Assembly: GCF_001039355.2 (NCBI RefSeq)
Contig: NW_019775840.1
Span: 1 to 62,000, forward strand
Origin: Lingula anatina
Taxonomy: Eukaryota > Brachiopoda > Lingulata > Lingulida > Lingulidae
Length of the DNA: 62,000 nt
Reading direction: 5' to 3'
Within the stretch, counting starts at the first letter, position 1. Each line of letters begins with the position of its first letter. Made by a program: the position numbers and the translations under genes. Positions 33,187-42,500 of the stretch are shown piece after piece. The notes beneath the pieces were generated by a model that searched no databases, was not told the DNA's origin, and was given only the letters and a program-made list of their open reading frames with translations.

Positions 33187-33405
33187 GCTCATTACCATTG
33201 AAAATATCGGTCTACACGCTTCCTCTTGTTCCAACGTACTCTTATAATCACCAATCTTATACATGTATATTCTTTCCAACTCCAGGAGGAGGCGTGTTGA
33301 TCTGTTCATGTAAGTTCATCTATAATTCCATAGTCTATTAAATTGATGACATTCAAAGAGAGTTGGATCGATTTACGTAGACCGATATTTACAATGGGAA
33401 TGAGC
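33187..33405. mobile_element. 219-bp MITE with 29-bp inverted ends
   Basis: The left terminus GCTCATTACCATTGAAAATA and the right terminus read inward, GCTCATTCCCATTGTAAATA, continue identically through TCGGTCTAC: two mismatches in 29 bases. Internal sequence is non-coding. No certain target duplication. It belongs with the short element at 31465. Confidence 0.8.
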
Positions 33406-34234
33406 CCATAGTTTCATTGGCCATGGGGACATTATTAGTTTCCGAGGAGAACGATACCTTCTCTTAAAAGTCGACAATCAATTCTGAGTTTAGTTTGTTA
33501 TCAGTAATTTTTACAGAGGAAAAGTATCTGCAAAATAAAAAGCAAGAGCCCTAAGGATCAACCGAAGGATCCAAGTTTTTAATATAAATAAATCTGCCGT
33601 AGATTCACGGTGTCATGGCAAAGTCTCGCTCGGTACTCCAAGCACTATCGGTATCGGCGTTATCAAACGTTTTCCGGGTCAGTTCGAAAATTCAGAAAAT
33701 GAAAAATTAAAATGAAAATGAAAAATCTAGGAACGGAGATCCCTTGTTTTGTGTAAAATGATTTCCCCTTATTTGAAGGCCCAAGAAGGTCAATGACACA
33801 TGTAAAAATATACGTTTACTTCAAGAAAAATACACGAAATAAAATCAATGAAACCTTGTTGTTTTTGTTGCTTCATTTATATGCATATAAACTGTCTATC
33901 GGAAATAACATCGTAAAATATTAAAATAAAATGAAATAAAGCAAACGTTTATTATTTCTATAATCTAGTATATTTCTATATCTATTTATCCATGTCATTT
34001 CTTGATGTAAACTATNTATTCGTCTTTGTTTGCTTTGTCTTATTGTTGTTCCTCGATCTATGCATTGTTCTATTTTTCATTAAAACCAAATTTGGACGCA
34101 GTACACACACACATACACACGCGTTTATATCTGTAACATAATCATTGTAAACATTTATCACAGTGCATTGTTTGATTATTCATGTATTCATGGTGAAATC
34201 AGAAGTCCACGATTCATTTGTTATTTTCTTCAGC
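33406..34234. other. upstream region of the zinc-finger gene
   Basis: Contains a locally GC-richer patch (about 33595-33680) that could be a promoter or untranslated exon, otherwise AT-rich sequence with one ambiguous base at 34016. No coding frame is supported. Confidence 0.4.
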
Positions 34235-34302
34235 ATTTACTCATACGGTCGCAGTTCCAGCACTGTTGTCTACAACAAGACCCCATTGAACAATTTTGAA
34301 GG
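34235..34302 (+). other. candidate 5' untranslated exon of the zinc-finger gene
   Basis: Bounded by a strong acceptor (TTATTTTCTTCAG) and donor (TTTTGAAG|GTAACAG). It would splice to the acceptor CTTTCAG at 34485, 15 bases before the zinc-finger ATG. Inferred from splice signals only. Confidence 0.4.
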
Positions 34303-34500
34303 TAACAGTTTGCATGCTTGCCTTATGCATTACGAGCATATAAGATAATTACCTTTTTGTTATGGCAATAGATATCAACACTAACAGTTACATGTAAGAT
34401 AATTCAGATATAGGTAATAGTCTAAAATAATATCATAACTTAATCTCATTCTATATACATGTATGTCATTTTGATTTTCTTTCAGTTCACTAGCTTCAAA

Positions 34501-37398
34501 ATGGACTTTCCTGGGGCACCTGATAATGGATACACTGACAGCTGTCTGGGAGGCAACTGGACCAGCACACCAACAAATTGTAAAGATATTTCTGCTCCAG
34601 TTCAAGATACACAAGATGTTGACTGTGACATGGGAACTAATCAGATGTTGATGCATGTTGCAGTGTCAACAGCAGTGATTCCTGAGGATACACAGACAAC
34701 CAGTGGTGCCCAGCAACCTGCTGAACCATGTGGCACCACTTACCTAACAAACACACAGACAACCAGTGGTGTCCAGCAACCTGCTGAACCGTGGGCCACC
34801 AATTACCTAACAAATACACATGCAACCAATAGTGACATGAAAAATGCTGAAATGTGTGGAAACACTTATGAAACAAATGAGTTGTTGTCAAAGATCAAGC
34901 AAGAATTCCCCTTGGAATGTGATTTCATGAATGTGCCAAATGACAATCTTGAAAGTTATAAATTTTTAGAAGAAAATCATGTAAAAGAAGAAAACCATGT
35001 GTTCAATTTGATGTTGACCGAGGCTTTAAGTTCTTTTCAGTTGGGACTGGATGACTCTTTAGAAGTTCACGATGAGGTGCTAGAAACAAAAGATGTACAG
35101 CCAAAAAGAGAGCAATTCAATTGTAAACACTGTGACAAATCCTACAATTCCCAAATAAGTAGAGATTCTCATGAGAAAAGGCATCCATCAACAAAAAGAT
35201 ACAAAAAGAAGAAAAGAGCATCTTTCAAGAGAGCAAACGTTCAACTTCTTGCACCAAAATTTTCAGACAGCAGACAAAGCACACATACTATTCCAAGGAG
35301 TCATAAAAGCAAAAATGAATTTGTAGACAAGCAAAAAAATGGTAAAATTAGAAAAATTCAAAAGAAAAAAAATGACCCCAAAATTTGTAAAAGAAAAAGC
35401 AGTCCAGTTGACCCGCAGAGAAACAAACAGGACAAGGTGCATACTTCTACTGAAACTAGAATTCAAGTGACTTGCAACAAATGTGGGAAATCATTTGCAA
35501 GTCAGCGCTATTTAAAGATACATGACCGCTGGCACACTGGAAAAGATCTCAAAAAGTGTGAGCACTGTGGAAAGACCTTCGTATCCAACTCACATCTCAA
35601 TGAACACATTGGTACAGTTCACTCTGACATCAAAAGCAGTGGAAATGATAATGGTATAAATCAAGTGAAAAAGATAAGGTGTAAAATTTGTGAAAAAAGA
35701 TTTAGAAGTGAAAGTGACCTGCAGGGACACCTACAGAGTGGAGTGCATTCTGCCACGGAGATTACCAGTGGAGTGGCTTGCGAGGATTGTGGAAAAACAT
35801 TCGCAAGTCTGAGGTCCTTAGAAACGCACAAACGAAGGCACACTGGAGAAAATCTCCACACGTGTGAGCAGTGTGGAAAGGTATTTGCCTCCAAGTCTCA
35901 GATCAATGCGCACATTAATAAAGTTCACAACAATTTCGAACCCCCTTGCATATGTAGCATCTGTGGCAAGACCTTCGGGCAGAAGTACATGAAGGAGCAC
36001 ATGAGGAGGATCCATGGAAGTGAGGGTGCCCAGAAGTTTGAGTGTTATCTTTGTGGGAAGGCTTTTTCTAAGAAATATCTAAATGAACATATGAGACAAG
36101 TGCATGGAAACCAACAATACGTAAAAAATGTTATGTGCATTTACTGTGGCAAGATGATAAGTCAGAAATACATTAAAACTCATGAAAAATTACATACTGG
36201 GGAAAATCTGCTGAAGTGTGAGCAGTGTGAGAAAACATTTGCTAAAACTTCCCATCTCAAATCACACATGGAAACCCATACGCCGGGATTTCACGTGTGC
36301 GAGATGTGTGGGAAGCAGTGCACCACAGGCTCCAACTTGAAGCGTCACATGAGGCAGCATAATGATCCGGAGTCGTACACTTGTAAGCACTGTGGTAAGG
36401 TTTGCTCAGATAAAGCTTACCTTCGTTGTCACGAGAAGATACACACGGGGGAAGGATTGTTTCACTGTGACGTCTGCAACAAGACCTTTGTCCGTTTATC
36501 ACATCTACGCGATCATCAGCAATCTCACAACACTGCTGCTGTTTTAACCTGCAAGTATTGTAGCAAGGTCTTTAAAGGACAAATTGCACTGAGAAAGCAT
36601 GAAATATGCCACACCAGAGAGAGGACTTTCCCATGTTTAGTATGTGGAAAGTTGTTCTTTACTGCATCCCTGTGTAGAAGTCATGAACGTAGTACACATT
36701 TTGCTAAAAAAGATTTCATGTGTAGTTACTGTGGAATGAAGTTTTCAGCTAAAGGGAGGTTACGGGATCATGAAAGAATTCACACCGGAGAAAAACCATT
36801 CCCCTGTAACTTTTGTGAGAAGACCTTCAGGTTGAAAAGAAACTGTAAGCTCCATGAAATGATGCACAATGGAACAAGAAAACACTTCTGCCAGTTCTGC
36901 AGCAAGGGTTTCTTCCTGAAGTCTCACTGTCGAAGACACGAACTACATTCTCACATGAATAGCATAGATAAGCCCTTCCATTGTCAGTACTGCCCAAAGT
37001 CATTCACTCAGCAACGAGGTGTTGATTTACATGAGCGTTTAATACATCCAAATGGACAGACTATTATTTACGACTGCAGTAAATGTGGGAAAGTATTAAA
37101 AAATAAGCGTAGTCACAGGAAACATATTCGCCACTGTCAAACGAAAGGGACGTATCAGTGCAAATTCTGCGAGGAAAGTTTGAACACTAAGCTACAACTG
37201 GTCATCCACGAAAAGTTGCACTCGGCACCGAAGCCACATGAATGCGAGGTTTGCCAGAGATGCTTCACATACAAAGTTCACCTGCGTAATCACATGAAAC
37301 TTCACAAAAGGGAGAAGGATGCCCTTCAGCTTCATACACAAACAGTATCGGAGCTATGTCTTTCAGACGCATCCCTTGAAGTTGTTCAAACTTCATAG
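34501..37398 (+). CDS. C2H2 zinc-finger protein with 22 fingers, 965 aa
   Basis: One long exon. I chose the ATG at 34501 because an acceptor (GATTTTCTTTCAG) ends at 34485, so an upstream in-frame ATG at 34459 would be intronic. Residues 1-200 are acidic and finger-free, with three tandem copies of a 21-residue unit (TQTTSGAQQPAEP..TYLTN type; the third is diverged). A basic Lys/Arg-rich stretch follows (about 225-325). Fingers begin with an isolated one near 205 (CKHCDKS), then about 21 more from residue 320 to 945, several with TGE(K/N)-type linkers (HTGENL, HTGEKPF). One finger ends in His-Cys (KHIRHC). Likely a nuclear sequence-specific DNA-binding protein. There is no recognisable KRAB, BTB, SCAN or ZAD domain, and the orthologue is not identifiable by eye. 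Confidence 0.93.
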   Translation: MDFPGAPDNGYTDSCLGGNWTSTPTNCKDISAPVQDTQDVDCDMGTNQMLMHVAVSTAVIPEDTQTTSGAQQPAEPCGTTYLTNTQTTSGVQQPAEPWATNYLTNTHATNSDMKNAEMCGNTYETNELLSKIKQEFPLECDFMNVPNDNLESYKFLEENHVKEENHVFNLMLTEALSSFQLGLDDSLEVHDEVLETKDVQPKREQFNCKHCDKSYNSQISRDSHEKRHPSTKRYKKKKRASFKRANVQLLAPKFSDSRQSTHTIPRSHKSKNEFVDKQKNGKIRKIQKKKNDPKICKRKSSPVDPQRNKQDKVHTSTETRIQVTCNKCGKSFASQRYLKIHDRWHTGKDLKKCEHCGKTFVSNSHLNEHIGTVHSDIKSSGNDNGINQVKKIRCKICEKRFRSESDLQGHLQSGVHSATEITSGVACEDCGKTFASLRSLETHKRRHTGENLHTCEQCGKVFASKSQINAHINKVHNNFEPPCICSICGKTFGQKYMKEHMRRIHGSEGAQKFECYLCGKAFSKKYLNEHMRQVHGNQQYVKNVMCIYCGKMISQKYIKTHEKLHTGENLLKCEQCEKTFAKTSHLKSHMETHTPGFHVCEMCGKQCTTGSNLKRHMRQHNDPESYTCKHCGKVCSDKAYLRCHEKIHTGEGLFHCDVCNKTFVRLSHLRDHQQSHNTAAVLTCKYCSKVFKGQIALRKHEICHTRERTFPCLVCGKLFFTASLCRSHERSTHFAKKDFMCSYCGMKFSAKGRLRDHERIHTGEKPFPCNFCEKTFRLKRNCKLHEMMHNGTRKHFCQFCSKGFFLKSHCRRHELHSHMNSIDKPFHCQYCPKSFTQQRGVDLHERLIHPNGQTIIYDCSKCGKVLKNKRSHRKHIRHCQTKGTYQCKFCEESLNTKLQLVIHEKLHSAPKPHECEVCQRCFTYKVHLRNHMKLHKREKDALQLHTQTVSELCLSDASLEVVQTS

Positions 37399-37479
37399 TT
37401 AAAACACAGCTTAACTAGTTGAGCATCAGACTGTGTCCACCATACATGATATAAGGAGAAAGTTTATGAAAAGAGGCCT

Positions 37480-37824
37480 TTAAAGGGATAATAACTCTTT
37501 GTATGAAATCTGTATTTCACAGTAAAAACATTGTGAATGACTCATAAAAATATAATGTATTCTGTTTTCCCACAAAAACGGTTGTTATAGCTATTATTCT
37601 GATATCTGAGCTTGTCTTTAGACCACTTGACCTCCATTGATGGCTATACTCTGTTAAAATCTCTTAAGAGATTTTAACAAAAAACCAAACTTTTTAGAAA
37701 AAAACCAGGGACTAACTTTGAATGTAAAAATGGATTCATTAACCATTGGTAAGTATGGGAAAATTGTTGTTTACTCCAGGAAAATTCATTTTTTGGCCAA
37801 AACGAAGAGTTATTATCACTTTAA
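37480..37824. mobile_element. TTAA-flanked MITE, copy 1
   Basis: TTAA borders surround inverted ends AGGGATAATAACTCTT / AGTGATAATAACTCTT. The centre holds a perfect palindrome around AATCTCTTAAGAGATT (37653-37678). Non-coding, about 345 bp. Two more copies lie at 39402 and 50771. TTAA targets are used by piggyBac and Kolobok transposases; the purine-rich terminus leans towards Kolobok, but this is inference. Confidence 0.85.
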
Positions 37825-39401
37825 CAAAATTTACTTCCAATTTTTAACGTTACTTTTACATGGATTACATGTATATTTATTTAATTCCTTTTACAATTTT
37901 ATTGGATATGGAAATCGTTTATATATAGTGTTTTTAAGCATATTGAGATATGCAGAGGTAACAAGTAAGATATTGCTGCATTCCTGGTCCCAGTCTTGGG
38001 ATGAGTTGCAAGTGGTGCTTTTTTATTTATTTATTATTTTTTAAAACTATTTTTAGAACACTAGCTGCTTAGATAGGTAGATAGAATAGCTGGTTAATGA
38101 ATTTTAGTACAAGTAGAGTGTTTCTACAAGGTAATGTTTAATTATTAATTAAAAAAGTTAACAGTATTGACTGTTATGTGTACTGATTAGTGAGAAAGGA
38201 TTTGAAAACAGCGTAGAGATCAAACCCAACTACCTGACTGTGTATGGTCACATAAGTTTTTTTCTTACTTAGATCTGAAATCTTGAATAACTTAAAGATA
38301 TGGAATTTATAGAAGTTTTAGTAATCTCTAATCATTTTCTAAGTTTGATATTTACATTGTTTAGTGCATCTTAAGTTCCACATATTTTCATCGGTGTAGG
38401 GTAATATTTCAATTTATGTAGTTTTTACTTTATCAATATATATCGTAGTGTGTGTGTGAAGATGGTGTGTAAATACAGGTAGAACAGTACTGGTATCACA
38501 GGTAGAATGGACTTAAGTATATTTCATTTAGTTTAGTATGTAAACTTGTTAGTATGCCCCAGATCTAACCTCTGTTTAGCACTAACGTCTTAAGTCACTC
38601 CCCCCCCCCTCCTCTCCGCTATATCAGTATTTAGACATGACTATTAGCAAAAGTAGAAATTTCATCATTTCTTTCAATTTGGCAAACACAAGTGGGGGAT
38701 CTTCAATCCTAATAAGAATATTTTATGAATAGGTGTAAAACGTAATGATTAAGTGCAACATCATTAGTGGTACATTGTAGTATAGTTGGCAAGTATAAAA
38801 TGTATAACATGCATTCTGTGGTTTTTGTTTTTGCATTCTGGATGGAAATTTAACTGCTTTAGTTGTTTAAAACACTATAATACATAATTCAAATTTGGCA
38901 TTTATTCATTTGAAATCTAAACTCTACAAAGCCCATAGGTAATATGAAGCTGTTTTAATGTTGAATCCAACATATGTGTGGCATTTGTGTCCTGAACATA
39001 TAAAAGTGGCTAGGAAGAAATGAAAGATGAAATTGTTATTTAATTTACATAGCTACTGGATAAAATTGTGATTATGTATTAAGTCACTTTTTTTGTTTTT
39101 GCCTTTTCTCTTCATTAAACTTTTCTTCTCTCTGACACGGTCAGTGCTTCACAGAATCTATATTGATTGGTGTAGATCAATCGCTGTAAATGGCTTAAAG
39201 AGTTTCCTACAACCAGTATAACAAACGATAACAAAACGAAAATTTTCTCTTCTTTTTACATTGCAAGAAAATGTTTCCAGTTGATGAGTAGTGCGTGATA
39301 ATAATCAGTTTCATTGTTGATTGCAGAAAGAAAACATTTGATTTCAATGTTCAAGTTTAGCATCGACCCACAATGGAACGTTTGGTGAGTGTTGAGAAAG
39401 C
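37825..39401. other. AT-rich intergenic sequence
   Basis: Separates two copies of the TTAA-flanked MITE. No coding region or recognisable element is seen; a C run lies near 38599-38608. Confidence 0.5.
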
Positions 39402-39555
39402 TTAAAGGGATAACAACTGTTCTTTTTGTCCAAAAAAGAATTTTCCTGGGGTAAATGGCAATTTTCCCATACTTACCAATGGTTAATGAATCCATTTCTA
39501 CATTCAAAGTTAGTCCCTGATTTTTTCTAAAGAGTTATTATCATTATAATTTTAC

Positions 39556-39586
<31 letters not shown>

Positions 39587-39783
39587 TTTGTAATAATCTC
39601 TTAAGAGATTATTACAGAGTATAGCCATTTATGGAGGTCACGTAGTCCGATGACAAGCACAGATTTCAGATTTTAATTTATAACTACCGTTTTTGTGGTA
39701 GAATAGGTTGTATTTCTATAAGTTGTTTACAATGTATTTATTGTGGAATATAGATCTCATACGAAGAGTTGTTATCCCTTTAA
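39402..39783. mobile_element. TTAA-flanked MITE, copy 2 (inverted relative to copy 1)
   Basis: The TTAA borders and the ends AGGGATAACAACTSTT are nearly identical in inverse, the best-preserved termini of the three copies. It carries the same central AATCTCTTAAGAGATT palindrome (about 39596-39611) and an internal (TTTA)n expansion (39549-39588). Its left half matches the reverse complement of copy 1's right half. Confidence 0.85.
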
Positions 39784-40484
39784 ACTGTCATACAAATGTT
39801 GCCTCTGTTACACGTATACTTTTAAGTACTTTTATTTTGCCAACTAATAAATAAGTAGAAAAAGGAAAATATCATTTTTGCATACAGATACTAAAATTAT
39901 ATTCTGATCGGTGTCTGTACGTGTCGCCGCCGTCGCTGCCCGACACATGATGTTTGCCTCATAACTGCCCAACCGTATTTTTGTTTTACTTTAAATTTAC
40001 TGAGTGGATTTGTTTGGTAAAAAGGCAATTTGCTTTCGAAAATCGGTATGATAGGTTTACAGTACATTTACGGTAATTATTCTGGCTTCTGTTTAGTGCC
40101 TGTTAATTCGTCAGATTTGCTGTCTAGTTAAAGACTGGCATGAATATATATTCCGTTCGAACGTGGTTTATAAGTATTGAATCTACTCCGTCACTGAATC
40201 TGAGTCTTTAATTATTTAGAAGAAATCTTAAGTACTTCAAAAATACTAACAAACTGTTTGTGCAACCGTTTCATTCTCTCTTAAGGGTTGCACACGTGCT
40301 GGGAGTCGCTGTTCAATGTTCTCCCAGGAAACACATAACGTTTCATAACGCTACCATAACGTGTTAAGGTTATATAAACGATACGGTAACTAAGGTTGTC
40401 GGCACGTTCTGTGTTTGCTGGTTGGTCGGTTTGAACAAATTGCGTGCTCAATGGTAGTAAATCATGTGGTACGCTGGTACACTA
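39784..40484. other. downstream flank of the first receptor gene
   Basis: Non-coding. From about 40265 to 40484 it resembles the 3' part of the paralogue's last exon (around 53405-53560), including TGCAACCGTTTCATTCTCTC in both: former coding sequence now behind a premature stop. Confidence 0.6.
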
Positions 40485-42450
40485 TCAGACAGAATGTTCA
40501 TCAGCTTTCCCGAACTCATCCACGCGTGAACTATCAGTGTCTTTGGAATAAAGCCTGTCGGAGCCCGAACGAGAAGGCTCCACTGAAAATTGCGACGTTG
40601 TTGGAGGGTTTGGTATGGCACCAGTTGTCGAAGGGACGTATGGGATCTCGCTGGAACCTTCTTCTTGTGGGTCTTCTCTGCTGTCGTTTTTATCTTTTTG
40701 AGTTGAAGATGGGCCTCCATCTGCTTCGCCTGCCGGGGAAGTTTGAATTTTCTTCCTGAATTTAAATAAGCATACGCAGCGCAGATTAATAAGTCGTTGG
40801 TATTCATACCTCATGTCTTCAGAAAAGAATAAATGAATATGTTTTGCCAGATTTTTAAACATATCGACTCTAAGAGAAATTACTTCGTAAATGGTGACAT
40901 CAATCTTTTTCAATGATAGAAACTGGCCTGTAGCTTGTATCATTTAAATGTAGACACAAAAACATTCATACAGTAGGCTAAGTTTTAAGGACAACATTTG
41001 AAGGGTGGTAAAGTGACATGAACACATGACACGCGTGTCGTGTGCTTAGAATTACAGGTTATATGTCGGCACCTTTTCATCCGTATCTGAATCCACAAAG
41101 CCGTTGCTATGACAAACCCACAAAGTAAGACGACACCAGCGACAGCAGGTAGAATGATAGTGAGGCTTTGGTCAGAACCATTGGGATCCATTTCACGTGC
41201 ACCTTCACCGACACTCATATTCTGAAATGTAATCAAAGTTATAATCATATACTCGAGTATGGAAAATACTGAGCACGTGACCTAAGTCCATTATTAGATT
41301 GGTAGCTAATGTGTTTTGTTTTTGTCAAAGATGGTAAAATCAGTTTTGACCGCGAATTACGTGAAGCATGTTTTTAACATCTTTTGTTTTTGATCGAAAC
41401 ATGACCAAACAAGCAAACATAGCAAGTGCGTTGCGCTGTTTTCTTTGTCGACCAAGGGAACACTGGAGACTCAGGCGTGGTCTCAACGGTACATACTCAG
41501 TGCAAGGTCTTACCCTTTCTGCTATCAACATCAACTCCGACATTTTAATGATGGTCAAATTTTCACCTGGAAAAAAATAACCTTACTTTTATGTCCACGT
41601 TATTCTCAATATACACTAATGAAATGAAATTTAAGAAAAAATGTAAGAAATGTCACTACATGTTTGTTCTTGAATGCTGCTTATATGATGCATTATTTTC
41701 TTTATATTGCATTTTCCTATATCTGTTGCAGCTAGCGTAAGTATGATCCTTCTTGTACAAAACCAAAATGGGCATATTAATAGATAATATCATGGTCGTT
41801 GCATCTATGATACTTGATAGAAACGTTTTTTTTTTTTAATTAGTTCATGGGTTGTGCAAACAAAACTACTAATCTTTCTGCAACTGAAATAATTCGGTAT
41901 AATGGTGACTGTAAACTCCATTTCACAGGGCACATCTTTTAAAAAGCCAAAAATGTGTCACGTAGACTATATGTAAATATTGGGATAGGTTTGTTTACAT
42001 CATATCTTGTTATTTGCCTAATCCAGAAGCAAAAAAAAAAAAAGATAACGCCCGCCAGTCAATTAAAATCTAAGATAGTCAGAGAAGAATTTCTTCAGCT
42101 GTGTTGTTATAAGAATGAAGTGATTTTTTCTTCAGTCAACAGCTTAATATTGAAATAGTATTTACTTTCAATATTTCGATGTCTAGCAGAACAGTTTCAT
42201 CAGGGAATGAGACTATCCAGGTGAATAGGCATTAGCCTCCATTCCGGAGATATTCTTGCCCCCCAACCTATTGTCTTAGGAAAGGGAGGTAGAGGTCAGG
42301 GAGGATAGCACCATCAGGTGATTGACAGTGAACCAAGAGAAAATTACAGGAAAGTCCTGAAAGCCACCCGCATCAAGAAGAAAGGGGCCAGTCTCAACAG
42401 AAATGATGGTGCCATCCTCCCTGCTCTCTACCCCCCTTTCCCCAAGACAA

Positions 42451-42500
<50 letters not shown>

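Noticed and set aside
34459-34500. Upstream in-frame ATG giving a 14-residue longer zinc-finger protein.
   Set aside because: It lies upstream of a strong splice acceptor ending at 34485, so it is most likely intronic.
40415-40759. A + strand frame overlapping the last exon of receptor copy 1.
   Set aside because: It is antisense to a better-supported exon that has a paralogue in the same reading frame.
41340-41558. Continuous reading of receptor copy 1 past 41513 as part of its stalk.
   Set aside because: The frame no longer matches the paralogue's repeats, ends out of phase with the transmembrane exon, and a consensus donor precedes it.
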